Source: WAOL01 sp964399035
GTDB taxonomy: Archaea; Thermoproteota; Thermoprotei_A; Sulfolobales; NBVN01
Assembly: GCA_964399035.1 (NCBI GenBank)
Contig: CAYNPH010000048.1
Coordinates: 1-64,000 of the forward strand
Reading direction: 5' to 3'
Length of the DNA stretch: 64,000 nt
Made by a program: the position numbers and the translations under genes. Positions 15,607 to 24,516 of the stretch are shown here, in pieces. The notes beneath the pieces are model-generated. The model had not been told where the DNA came from, searched no databases, and saw only the letters and a list, made by a program, of their open reading frames with translations. Each line of letters opens with the position of its first letter. The stretch's first letter is position 1.

Positions 15607-17262
15607 GTGGTTAATGACGTAGACCGATTGAAGATCTGGGTTAAAGGATGGATTGATTCTGAAGACTTTAAGAAATTACTGCGAGTAGCCGACTATGTGG
15701 GTAGAAGCAAAGGCATTTCTTACTTTCGTTTATCGAAAAATAAAGTATTATCCAGTGGTCTTTCAGTTGATGAGATCCTATCTATCTTAGACGATGTAGG
15801 CGCTGAGTATGACCCTGAAATCGAGGTCGTGCTTAATAATTACCTTCGTGTAGATAGGGGGTCAGTAATACTTTCTTTCGATGGCAAGAGAATCTGTGTT
15901 AAATTTGAGCGATACCTAGGCAAGCTTTACGACAAACTAAGGGATTTGCTAAGATACGACTCGAAGGACAAGGTATTCTATACGCTACCGTATAAATATC
16001 ACGAATTAAAGACCCGCTTACGTGATCTAGGATTCAACATAGAGGACCTCACGGGATTCAGAAGCGATCTTCCTCTGAACATTGACGTGGTGTTCACCGG
16101 TGAGTTAAGAGACTATCAGGAAGACGCCATAAAGTCTTGGTTAAAGAATGACGGACGCGGCGTCATAGCGCTGCCCACAGGCTCCGGGAAGACCGTAATA
16201 GGTGTGGCTTCAGTAACTAAGGTAAAACAGAGAACCTTAGTAATAGCCTACACCAAAGAGCAGTTAATGCAATGGAAGGATGCATTCTTAAAATTCACGA
16301 ACATTCCGGAATATAGCATAGGTCTCTACTATAGTAAAGAGAAGAGAATCGCGCCCATAACGCTAGCGACCTACCAAACAGCGTATAAGCATACAGCAAA
16401 ACTTGCACCATACTTTAACTACATCATAATAGATGAAGTTCACCATCTGCCAGCAGAGAAGTTCAAACACATAGCTGTGAGCATGCCATCCAAGTATAGG
16501 TTAGGGCTCTCAGCCACACCCTATAGGGAGGACGGGAAACATGTGGTATTGTTCCCATTGATGGGGGGTATAGTATACTATAAGACTCCTCAAGAGCTTG
16601 CGGAGAAGGGTTACTTGGCTAAGTACAGGATAATAACTGTCAAGGTGCCATTACTTCCTGCTGAGAAGAAGAGGTATGAGGAACTAAAGAAGAAGTTCAG
16701 GAGACTAGCAGGTTACGTTGGTTTCGACACGATAGTTGACGCGGCAAAGAGAGGAGACGCTAGAGCCATCCAAGCACTACGTATTCACTCCGAGATGCGT
16801 CAAATAATACAGAAATCCGAGGCTAAGCTGAGGAAGGTCGAGGAAATAATAAGGAGAGAGCTTGCTGAAGGATCCAAGATAATAATCTTCGCCCACTACG
16901 TGGATCTAGCAAAAACATTGGCTGATAGGGTGAAGGCATACCTACTCACCGGTGAAATGGATGCGCGGGAACGAAGGAGGGTGTTGGAGGAATTCAAGAA
17001 ATGCAGGAGTGGGGTTCTAGTAGTAACCACGGTAGGGGATGAGGGCTTAGATATACCCGACGCTAACGTAGGCATTTTAGTGGCCGGGACGGGTTCACGT
17101 CGACAATTCATCCAGAGGCTCGGCAGATTATTGCGGCCTGGTGAGGGAAAGGAGGCTAAGTTGTATGAAGTAGTTGCCAAGGGAACAGCTGAGGAGATTC
17201 AGTCAAGGAAAAGGAAGAAGATAAGCATGCAGGACTTTAAGGATTTAACAAACGTAGAGTAA
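15607..17262 (+). CDS. xpb: XPB/Rad25-type DNA helicase
   Basis: An SF2 helicase homologous to the TFIIH translocase XPB. Residues 1-160 form the N-terminal damage-recognition-like region. Walker A LPTGSGKT is near 189, motif II IIDEVHHLP near 275, and SATPYREDGKH contains the RED motif characteristic of XPB. Motif VI QFIQRLGRLLRP is near the end. Length (551 aa) is slightly above typical archaeal XPB. In many archaea xpb is followed by the nuclease gene bax1; here the next gene is on the opposite strand, unrelated, and overlaps it by 18 bp. The start is GTG. Confidence 0.94.
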   Translation: MVNDVDRLKIWVKGWIDSEDFKKLLRVADYVGRSKGISYFRLSKNKVLSSGLSVDEILSILDDVGAEYDPEIEVVLNNYLRVDRGSVILSFDGKRICVKFERYLGKLYDKLRDLLRYDSKDKVFYTLPYKYHELKTRLRDLGFNIEDLTGFRSDLPLNIDVVFTGELRDYQEDAIKSWLKNDGRGVIALPTGSGKTVIGVASVTKVKQRTLVIAYTKEQLMQWKDAFLKFTNIPEYSIGLYYSKEKRIAPITLATYQTAYKHTAKLAPYFNYIIIDEVHHLPAEKFKHIAVSMPSKYRLGLSATPYREDGKHVVLFPLMGGIVYYKTPQELAEKGYLAKYRIITVKVPLLPAEKKRYEELKKKFRRLAGYVGFDTIVDAAKRGDARAIQALRIHSEMRQIIQKSEAKLRKVEEIIRRELAEGSKIIIFAHYVDLAKTLADRVKAYLLTGEMDARERRRVLEEFKKCRSGVLVVTTVGDEGLDIPDANVGILVAGTGSRRQFIQRLGRLLRPGEGKEAKLYEVVAKGTAEEIQSRKRKKISMQDFKDLTNVE

Positions 17263-17988
17263 TGCCCTCAGCGCAAGTACCTTCATAATTTCCTCGTCAT
17301 TTATGAGCCCAGTCATAATTATTGACCCATTATATGGGATCTCACTTACTAACACGTGGTCACCAAGGAAGACTAGAGGCTTTGAAAGTACCATCAATTT
17401 CTCGGGAATGTCACATACAATCTCAGCCTCAAGGGTAGTGTTAGAGTACTTCAAACCGTAAAGCATGGGATGGACACGCCATAAATGCCATGCTAAACCC
17501 CGAACAGGTTCGGTAACTACACCGGTCAATCCAGGTAGTAGGACAATGTGCTTCGTATGAAACACCTTGCTGAAGTAGCCATCCCACGTAATTCCGGAGT
17601 TGGCATCAACTACAAAGCACTTGCCGCCCCAAACAGAGGTTGCCCGCTTACTGACGAGTTGCATTATAGGGTCAAGCAAGTCTTTGAGAGCGCCTGCTCC
17701 CATAACGTCAGGGCGGCTGCTCAGCAAGGATTTTCCATCTACCCAGCACTCCTCTGCAATACGATAATATCTGTAGGCAGTGTCCAAAGGCTTAGGTGTG
17801 ATTAGGGTTAATGGAGGTAGGGTAATGTGCCTTGTTACTCCATTAATATCTAAAGGAACAACTGAGGGCTTCATTATTATGTAGGACTCACCACCTAATC
17901 TAAGTGCGTCCATTACTATGTGCGCTTCATTGTCGAACCGTGAGTATTGCCCCACTAGATTAGCGAAGTAGCCTTCCTTCAGCTTCAT
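17245..17988 (-). CDS. Hypothetical protein, about 247 aa
   Basis: No family recognised. It is a mixed alpha/beta protein without obvious membrane spans, metal-ligand clusters or nucleotide motifs. A conserved-looking segment is GLAWHLWRVHPMLYGLKYSNTTLE, preceded by LLPGLTGVVTEPV. ATG 17988 is preferred to TTG 17997. It converges on xpb with an 18-bp overlap, in the slot where the XPB partner nuclease Bax1 is often found, but shows no resemblance to it. Confidence 0.62.
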   Translation of the reverse strand: MKLKEGYFANLVGQYSRFDNEAHIVMDALRLGGESYIIMKPSVVPLDINGVTRHITLPPLTLITPKPLDTAYRYYRIAEECWVDGKSLLSSRPDVMGAGALKDLLDPIMQLVSKRATSVWGGKCFVVDANSGITWDGYFSKVFHTKHIVLLPGLTGVVTEPVRGLAWHLWRVHPMLYGLKYSNTTLEAEIVCDIPEKLMVLSKPLVFLGDHVLVSEIPYNGSIIMTGLINDEEIMKVLALRALLYVC

Positions 17989-18255
17989 CCTACCCAACGC
18001 CTAGGAGGAGATTTCAACTCATGGGTTAAAGTCTTTGGGGCACATATATTTAGCTAAGGACGATAAGACAGTCGGGAAATGATGAGCTTTGTAAGGGCGG
18101 ATCCATAGATTCACCTAGGATGAGGAGAACCGGGCTACTGAACTTCCTGGCATCATCAAAATTTGCTTAGTGTGACGTTTTCACGTAAGAGGCAGGTTTT
18201 ACTTCGGCAGTTTCGTTTATTAGGATTGTATACCAGTATATACGATGATGGCGCT

Positions 18256-18498
18256 ATGCCTGCCGCGATAGTTCTCGTAAATACCGAGATAGGCGCGGAA
18301 TCACAAGTTATGGAGGCGCTTTCACAAATAGAGGGCGTCAAGGAAATACACGTAGTATATGGTATGTATGACATCGTGGTTAAAGCAGAGGCTGACTCCC
18401 ACGAATCCCTAAGGGAGTTAGTAATAAATAAGATTCGAAGGATACCGCAAGTACGTGGCACAACTACGATGATCATAATTGAGTCAAAAATAATATGA
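18256..18498 (+). CDS. Stand-alone Lrp/AsnC ligand-binding (RAM) domain protein
   Basis: An 80-residue protein equal to the RAM domain of Lrp/AsnC regulators without the helix-turn-helix. The pattern is VLVNTEIGAESQVMEALSQI, then VKEIHVVYGMYDIVVKAEA, a helix (SLRELVINKI), and a last strand TTTMIIIE. Such proteins assemble into rings and bind amino acids or modulate other regulators. ATG 18256 gives the canonical N-terminus; the upstream ATG 18163 would add 31 residues unlike the family. It lies beside the aminotransferase-derived 2-oxoacid oxidoreductase genes, so amino-acid sensing is a natural but unproven role. Confidence 0.85.
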   Translation: MPAAIVLVNTEIGAESQVMEALSQIEGVKEIHVVYGMYDIVVKAEADSHESLRELVINKIRRIPQVRGTTTMIIIESKII

Positions 18499-18579
18499 CC
18501 TCGGTAGCGAACATTAGGTAGTTAAATTTGAGTTAGGTAAGTTTTTGATGCTAATCCTTCACCTTGATTAAGTAAAAAC

Positions 18580-19233
18580 CTAGTCTTTGAAGAAGCTCCT
18601 CTTTAGCCACGGTAATTTCATATCTTTCCCTCTTATCCTCTCAAGAAATGCGCTAGCTTCCACTAACCCACGCTTAAATATGGCTACATTAGCCTTTCCG
18701 AGATCGGTGCTCGGATAAGGTATCCTATCAGTGCAGCAGTTCTGCATAGGTAAGCCCATGAACTCCAGTAGCCCCGCTAGGAATCCCAGCATGAACATGT
18801 TAGCTCCTGCAGGGTTACCAAGCTTAATTGCCTCCTCTGAAGCGTTAACTACCACCGTGAGGGCTGAATGACTCTTTATTGCTTTCAGTATAGTCTCCTT
18901 CTCCGGAACCTTCGCACCGGGGATTGACGGTCTCAGTACTTTGTCGTTTACTACGCTGAGCGAGAACTTCGGGTTGACATAATTTAAGTAACGGGCACCT
19001 TCTAGCATTTCTAATGTGACCATTACGTGCGCCTCACGCAGTGGTACGGTGGGGGCGTACACGTCATTACCTACCCTTACGTGAACTATCACTGAACCCC
19101 CACGCTGACTCATGCCATGGGTCTCAGCAACTAGAGCCTTAACACCTGCTTCGACCGCACACGCGCCAAGGATTTTTGAGAGGGTGAGTATGCCTTGACC
19201 CCCTACCCCAACTACAATTATATTAAGCGCCAA
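18580..19233 (-). CDS. iorB: Indolepyruvate:ferredoxin oxidoreductase, beta subunit
   Basis: The small subunit of the enzyme that oxidatively decarboxylates aryl pyruvates to aryl-acetyl-CoA, passing electrons to ferredoxin during amino-acid fermentation. It is the gamma-type POR domain: IIVVGVGGQGILTLSKILG, then AETHGMSQRGGSVIVHVR, both hallmarks of the family. Length 217 is normal. TTG is the start, supported by GGAGGTGAGG six bases before it. The upstream iorA stop is only 6 bp away, so the two form an operon. Confidence 0.94.
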   Translation of the reverse strand: MALNIIVVGVGGQGILTLSKILGACAVEAGVKALVAETHGMSQRGGSVIVHVRVGNDVYAPTVPLREAHVMVTLEMLEGARYLNYVNPKFSLSVVNDKVLRPSIPGAKVPEKETILKAIKSHSALTVVVNASEEAIKLGNPAGANMFMLGFLAGLLEFMGLPMQNCCTDRIPYPSTDLGKANVAIFKRGLVEASAFLERIRGKDMKLPWLKRSFFKD

Positions 19234-19239
19234 GGTGCC

Positions 19240-21159
19240 TCACCTCCAGAATTTCTCTATCAAGCCTTTCTGCAACTCATATGTATCGGGATGATCCACA
19301 GGCACTATCGCGTTGACTGGGCATACCTGTACACATGCTCCGCACCCTACACAGAGTCCAGGATCTATGTGGGCACGACCCTCCTTATCCGGGTAAATCG
19401 CGGGACACGCAAAGATGTTATAGCACATACCACATTTTATGCACTTGCTTAAGTCAACTTTGAAGAGTGGCGGCTTTATTCCGGCTTTCCTTAGACTCCG
19501 TAGGGCGCTTAGGGCGCATTTTCGCCTAGCTATTATTACGGCGGGTTCCCTCCGCTTACTTGCGTACTCCATCGCCTTGCTGAGGGCGTTTTCAACCTGT
19601 GACACGTCGAAGGGGTCTATCACCTCGACGAAGTTAACTCCAAGCCCCCTAACAACGCTCTCTAAAGGAATGTAGTTCTCGGTAGCGTCTGCTCCTCTTG
19701 TAGTAGGTGAGGGCTGATGGCCAGTCATAGCGGTGATCTCGTTATCGAGGATTATCGTAATCATGGGTGTCCTATGCCATACGGCGTTCACCAGCGGGGG
19801 TATGCCTGTATGAAAGAATGTTGAGTCACCGATTATGGCGAGTATGACGGAGTCAAGTACGTGCGCGAATCCATTAGCAGTCCCTATACTTCCGCCCATA
19901 TTGATAATTACGTCCTGGAGATTATATGGTGGGTTATGAGCTAACGCGTAACACCCTATGTCGCCAGCAGCTACGTAGTTTAGTTTTCTCCTGTCGAGAT
20001 ACCTTCTTATGGCATAGAAGAGCGGGCGGTATGGGCACCCCGGGCAGAATGTTGGCGGGCGTGGGGGTACCGGTAGGGCTTCCCTCGCACTACTTGTTGC
20101 CAGTACTGTTGGTTTTCTGCCCTCAGTAAATGACTTTAACGCACTATATACTCGCTCGTGACTCATCTCGTAGGGAAGCCCGATAAGGTCCTTCCCATGC
20201 AGCTCTATAGTAATTCCCTCCTCGTAAAGTGTGGCTTTTACTTCCTTCTCAACAACAGGTTCTAGCTCCTCCACAATCAGGACTTTCTCGACACCTTCTA
20301 GGGCTTTAAGGAGCAGTTTCCTAGGAATAGGGTACGGTGTACTGAGCTTTAGTATTTTCCAACCGTCGCCTACTTTCCCAGATGCAATTATTTCCTTCAC
20401 ATACGCGTACGCTATTCCTGACGCTACTACTAAGTTCTTTCCGTCACCCTCTATTCTATTAAACGGAACGACGTTAACTTCATCCATGATCTTCTTCCAT
20501 CTTGTTAGCATTGCTTCCCGATCTTTCCTAGCGTTCGACGGCGTGAGTACGTATTCCTTTCTCCTGGTGAACTCACCGCGCGTGATTAACCTTGGTATCG
20601 CTCCTAAGGTAACTGGGCCGCGCGTGTGGCTTAGGCGGGTAGTCGTTCTTAGGATTACTGGGTGCCTTACTTTTGAGCTGAACTCAAAAGCAAATTTACA
20701 TAATTCCTTTGCCTCCCCAGGGTCCGAGGGTTCAAACACGGGTATATAGGCGTGCACACCATACAACCTATTGTCCTGTTCATTCTGGCTACTCCACATA
20801 CTCGGGTCATCGGCAGTTACTATCACGAAACTCTCCCTTACACCCGTATATGCCGAACTCATCAGCGGATCCGCAGCTACGTTGAGTCCCACGTGCTTCA
20901 TCGCGACAAGCGACTTAACACCCGAAATAGCTGCAGCGTAAGACACTTCAAACGCCACTTTCTCGTTGACGCTCCACTCGACGTAAATTCCCAGCTTGTC
21001 CTTTACCTTAAGAAGGGATTCCACGATCTCGGAGGAAGGGGTTCCTGGATACGCGGCCGCTAAGCCCATGCCTCCTTCAAGAGCTCCTCTGGCTATTGCT
21101 TCATTTCCTAGCATTAATATAGAGCCTTCTTTCAACATAATAGTGTCTTCAAACCTCAT
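19240..21159 (-). CDS. iorA: Indolepyruvate:ferredoxin oxidoreductase, alpha subunit
   Basis: The large subunit, 639 residues. An N-terminal pyrimidine-binding domain (GNEAIARGALEGG, AAYPGTPSSEI, then SVNEKVAFEVSYAAAISG) is followed by a linker and a TPP-binding domain (CPGCPYRPLFYAI, GDIGCYAL, and the GDSTFFHTGIPPLVNAV metal loop). The C-terminus has two [4Fe-4S] ferredoxin motifs, CIKCGMCYNIFACP and CVGCGACVQVCP. It functions with iorB in the cytoplasm. The first ATG is used; Met8 (21138) is an alternative that fits the nearer TATA element better. The promoter carries a paired direct repeat at 21167-21196. Confidence 0.95.
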   Translation of the reverse strand: MRFEDTIMLKEGSILMLGNEAIARGALEGGMGLAAAYPGTPSSEIVESLLKVKDKLGIYVEWSVNEKVAFEVSYAAAISGVKSLVAMKHVGLNVAADPLMSSAYTGVRESFVIVTADDPSMWSSQNEQDNRLYGVHAYIPVFEPSDPGEAKELCKFAFEFSSKVRHPVILRTTTRLSHTRGPVTLGAIPRLITRGEFTRRKEYVLTPSNARKDREAMLTRWKKIMDEVNVVPFNRIEGDGKNLVVASGIAYAYVKEIIASGKVGDGWKILKLSTPYPIPRKLLLKALEGVEKVLIVEELEPVVEKEVKATLYEEGITIELHGKDLIGLPYEMSHERVYSALKSFTEGRKPTVLATSSAREALPVPPRPPTFCPGCPYRPLFYAIRRYLDRRKLNYVAAGDIGCYALAHNPPYNLQDVIINMGGSIGTANGFAHVLDSVILAIIGDSTFFHTGIPPLVNAVWHRTPMITIILDNEITAMTGHQPSPTTRGADATENYIPLESVVRGLGVNFVEVIDPFDVSQVENALSKAMEYASKRREPAVIIARRKCALSALRSLRKAGIKPPLFKVDLSKCIKCGMCYNIFACPAIYPDKEGRAHIDPGLCVGCGACVQVCPVNAIVPVDHPDTYELQKGLIEKFWR

Positions 21160-21166
21160 TTCGATA

Positions 21167-21196
21167 TAACCAAATATATTTCGCGATTAACCAAAT
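21167..21196. promoter_or_regulatory. Candidate operator: 9-bp direct repeat in the ior promoter
   Basis: TAACCAAAT occurs at 21167-21175 and again, perfectly, at 21188-21196, a 21-bp period equal to two helical turns. Both copies are preceded by CGAT. They straddle a TATA-like AAATATATTT just upstream of the iorA start. A regulator binding both copies on one DNA face would block or guide TBP/TFB. This is inference from position and symmetry. Confidence 0.45.
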
Positions 21197-21268
21197 TATT
21201 TTTAATGTTATACTGATTTATGAAGAAATTTATGGAGATTTATACTGTTTAAGCAATTCATTCTTTCT

Positions 21269-22873
21269 CTATCTCCTCGAAGCAGCAATGAGTAATCCTT
21301 CGAATACCGGTGAGGGGTTGAGGGGCCTACTCTTAAATTCTGGATGCGCTTGTGTGCCTATGTAGAACTTAGAATCCTTAAGCTCCATTATTTCAGCTAT
21401 GCAATCATTGCTAGTGCCGCTTACTATGAATCCGTGGTCTTGGAACTCATCAATGTAATCTGGGTTGACTTGATACCTATGGCGGTGCCTCTCAAGCACT
21501 ATTTCTGCGCCACCATAGATCTTGTACGCTAGCGTACCTGGAACTAACTTTATGGGTCTTGCGCCAAGGCGCATGGTACCGCCTAGTACCTCAACGTTTC
21601 TCTGGAAGTCCATTAAGTCTACTACTGGGTGGGGAGTGTTAGGATCTATCTCAGTGCTGTTCGCGTCCTTATATCCTAAAACATTCCTAGCGAACTCAAC
21701 AACCATTACCTGTAGCCCGAAGCATATTCCGAGCACAGGTTTGCCCGATTCTCTTAGTTCCCTTACAGCCTCTATCTTGCCCATCAGTCCTCTCTTACCG
21801 AAACCTGGTAGTACTACAGCGCAGTCTATGTCTTCAGGGATTTCTTTAGGGTCTATGTGGCCCCGCTCTATGTCTGTGGCCTCAAACCATTTTAGAATGG
21901 GCTTTAAGTTTAGCTTTGCGGAGGCGTGTTTCAAGGCTTCAATGATGCTTAGGTAGCTGTCCCTTAACTTAGTGTATTTACCTATCATTCCTATTCTTAC
22001 GGGTTCAGATGCGGTCTTAATTCTCTCTACGAACTCTTTCCAAGCGGTTAGATCCGGCTTATTTAACTTGATCCGTAGCTTGTCGCTAATTACATCAAGT
22101 ATTTTCTGCTTATGTAGGACTAGAGGCACTTCATACACAGTCTCAACGTCGGGATCGCTGAATATCGCCCTCTCAGGTACGTTCCCGAAAAGCGATAACT
22201 TCCTGCGAGCCTCAGCGTTGAGGTGTGTGGGTGATCTAGCGATGAGGATATCTGGCTGAATACCTATTCGGCGTAATTCTTGGATGCTGTGTTGGGCAGG
22301 TTTGGTCTTCAGTTCACCCGTAGTGGTTAACTTGGGTACCAGGACTACGTGAGCGAAGAGCGTGTTAGTTTCTCCTAACTCTAGCCTTAATTGCCTGGCG
22401 GCTTCTAGGAAGGGTAATCCTTCAATGTCGCCTACGGTGCCCCCGATCTCAACTATGGCGACGTCGGTTTCCTGCTCCCTTGCTACGTCAAGGATTTCTT
22501 TCTTGATCTCGTCGGTGACATGTGGTATTATCTGGACGGTTTGACCTAGGTATTCACCTTTCCGTTCCTTCCTTATTACGGTGGAGTAAACCTTTCCCGT
22601 CGTTATGTTGTTCTTCTTGCTTAGGTTGATGTTGAGGAATCTTTCGTAGTGCCCTAAGTCGAGGTCAGTTTCCCCACCATCCTCTGTTACGAATACTTCT
22701 CCATGCATGTAAGGATTCATGGTTCCTGCATCAACGTTAACATAAGGGTCGATCTTTATTGCCGTAACAGATAGCCCCGAGGCTTTAAGCAATAATCCTA
22801 GAGAGGCTGTTACGACCCCTTTGCCAAGCCCCGAAAGCACACCCCCCGTAACGAATATTAGCTTAAGCGCCAT
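21269..22873 (-). CDS. pyrG: CTP synthase
   Basis: Converts UTP to CTP with glutamine and ATP. The N-terminal synthase domain starts LIFVTGGVLSGLGKG and contains DPYVNVDAGTMNPYMHGEVF. The C-terminal class I glutaminase has the nucleophile motif GICFGLQ and a late HPEF. The length of 534 residues is normal. ATG 22873 is preferred because GTGGTG before it can serve as ribosome-binding site; a GTG at 22882 would add three residues. The upstream nnr stop is 32 bp away on the same strand, so an operon is likely. Confidence 0.96.
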   Translation of the reverse strand: MALKLIFVTGGVLSGLGKGVVTASLGLLLKASGLSVTAIKIDPYVNVDAGTMNPYMHGEVFVTEDGGETDLDLGHYERFLNINLSKKNNITTGKVYSTVIRKERKGEYLGQTVQIIPHVTDEIKKEILDVAREQETDVAIVEIGGTVGDIEGLPFLEAARQLRLELGETNTLFAHVVLVPKLTTTGELKTKPAQHSIQELRRIGIQPDILIARSPTHLNAEARRKLSLFGNVPERAIFSDPDVETVYEVPLVLHKQKILDVISDKLRIKLNKPDLTAWKEFVERIKTASEPVRIGMIGKYTKLRDSYLSIIEALKHASAKLNLKPILKWFEATDIERGHIDPKEIPEDIDCAVVLPGFGKRGLMGKIEAVRELRESGKPVLGICFGLQVMVVEFARNVLGYKDANSTEIDPNTPHPVVDLMDFQRNVEVLGGTMRLGARPIKLVPGTLAYKIYGGAEIVLERHRHRYQVNPDYIDEFQDHGFIVSGTSNDCIAEIMELKDSKFYIGTQAHPEFKSRPLNPSPVFEGLLIAASRR

Positions 22874-22905
22874 CAGCACCACGTCGTTGATTCTGTTATC
22901 TGGGG

Positions 22906-24438
22906 TTATGAGTTTAGTGTATGCTTAAGCTCCCTATATTTCCTAGAAAAACCTAAAGGATCTTTCAAGACCTGAGGAACGTACTTCAATATATTTAGCG
23001 GTGATGCCTTACCCTCCTGCATGTAAGCGTACTCACCGGCAATAGCATTTGTGAACGCGGCTACGCAGGCAGCCCTAAAGGGATCCTTAGTCCTAACTAA
23101 GGCAGTCGCCAATATACCGGCCAGCACATCCCCGGTGCCACCGCAGCTCATGTCTTGGTGGCCGACACCAATCCTTAACTTATAGTTTCCTGTCGGTGTT
23201 GCAATAACGTCCACCGGTCCCTTCAGAAGAACGTTTGCCCTATATTTCCTAGAGATTTCCAGGGCTATGGCAACCCTTTCATTAATACTATGAGGATGAA
23301 GGCTTCTTTGTAGCAGTGCTGTCGCTTCACCTAGGTGAGGCGTAAGCACTAAGGTCACGTCTTCAGGTACATTAATGCTAGGTAATACTTTTAGTGCATC
23401 AGCATCAAGCACTAAGGGTATGCTTAACTCGCTGGCAAGTTTTAGTAGGTTCTCAACGAAGCCTGCCGTCCCGTCATGAAGGCCTAATCCCGGCCCAGCA
23501 ACTATCACATCGACCTTACGTATGAAGCCCTGCTTCTTCAGAATGTTCACGTGATCCGCGTTTAAGTGATCTCCCTTAAGTGGTACCCCTAGAATCTCAG
23601 GACTGAATCTGTGGCTTAGTACTTCCTCAAGTGATGCGAGGAACACTAAGTCGGCGCCCGCGTACCACGCCCCAAGCGCTGTTAGCCATGGTGCTCCCAC
23701 AAACTCTTTTGAGCCAGTGAATACGAGAACGCGCCCTCCATCACCTTTCTTTGCGTTACGCTCCTTAGGTTTAAACCATACAGCGACATCCCCCGGCCCT
23801 ACAGCCTCAAAGGCATTCTTCGGCGTGCCTATGTTGACAACTACTAACTTACCCACGTACTCTGTGGCTTTAAGGAGTCCAGGCTTTACTGCCGCCATTG
23901 TTACTGTTATGTCAGCCTTAACAGCATCCCCAGGTACCTCCCCGGTATCTGGGTTGACGCCGGAGGGTACATCTATCGATATCTTCAAGCCCTGTGACGA
24001 ATTAATTGATCTTATGGCGTAAGCAACATCCCCGCGGGGTGCGCCACGAACGCCTGTCCCCAGTAATCCGTCAATAATCACGTCCTCAGAGAACTGCTGT
24101 CCTAAGGAGTAACGGGTGATTCTAACTCCCCTAAGGTTTTTGAGTACCTCGAAATTAGCCGCGGCGTCCTCATTCCTAATCACTTTGCTGGTTAAGTACA
24201 CGTTAACCTGAAATCCATGATTCAGTAAATGCCTCGCGGCAACGAAAGCATCACCCGCCTTCCCACCAGAACCAGCCACCACCGCAACAGTGTGAGGCCC
24301 CTCCCCTACAGCGTCAACTATCACGCGAGCTACTCCAGCTCCTGCATTTTCCATCAGAAGCCTTGTTGGAACACCCCAGAACTCCGAATTTAGATCTGTA
24401 GCCCTCACCTCGGCGACCGTCAAAACACGCGGGTGCAT
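22906..24438 (-). CDS. nnr: Bifunctional NAD(P)HX epimerase / ADP-dependent NAD(P)HX dehydratase
   Basis: Repairs hydrated NADH/NADPH, a damage product favoured at high temperature. Residues 1-215 are the YjeF_N epimerase (AVVAGSGGKAGDAFVAARHL, DGLLGTGVRG, SIDVPSGVNPDTGE). Residues 225-510 are the ribokinase-like dehydratase (VIVAGPGLG, LVLDADAL, VLTPHLGEA and CGGTGDVLAGILA). Both catalytic halves look intact and the length is standard for the fusion. It is the first gene of the leftward nnr-pyrG pair, divergent from reverse gyrase. Confidence 0.95.
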   Translation of the reverse strand: MHPRVLTVAEVRATDLNSEFWGVPTRLLMENAGAGVARVIVDAVGEGPHTVAVVAGSGGKAGDAFVAARHLLNHGFQVNVYLTSKVIRNEDAAANFEVLKNLRGVRITRYSLGQQFSEDVIIDGLLGTGVRGAPRGDVAYAIRSINSSQGLKISIDVPSGVNPDTGEVPGDAVKADITVTMAAVKPGLLKATEYVGKLVVVNIGTPKNAFEAVGPGDVAVWFKPKERNAKKGDGGRVLVFTGSKEFVGAPWLTALGAWYAGADLVFLASLEEVLSHRFSPEILGVPLKGDHLNADHVNILKKQGFIRKVDVIVAGPGLGLHDGTAGFVENLLKLASELSIPLVLDADALKVLPSINVPEDVTLVLTPHLGEATALLQRSLHPHSINERVAIALEISRKYRANVLLKGPVDVIATPTGNYKLRIGVGHQDMSCGGTGDVLAGILATALVRTKDPFRAACVAAFTNAIAGEYAYMQEGKASPLNILKYVPQVLKDPLGFSRKYRELKHTLNS

Positions 24439-24516
24439 TCAGTATCCCCGCTTTCCTTATGAGGTAGAGGTCTTATAAGGTGCCTTCAAGTAACAACCTT
24501 CACACAGGTATTTAGG

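Noticed and set aside
18075..18150. ATGATGA ... CTGA pattern resembling a C/D box sRNA
   Set aside because: Distance between C and D is too long, the D' candidate is CGGA and C' is degenerate.
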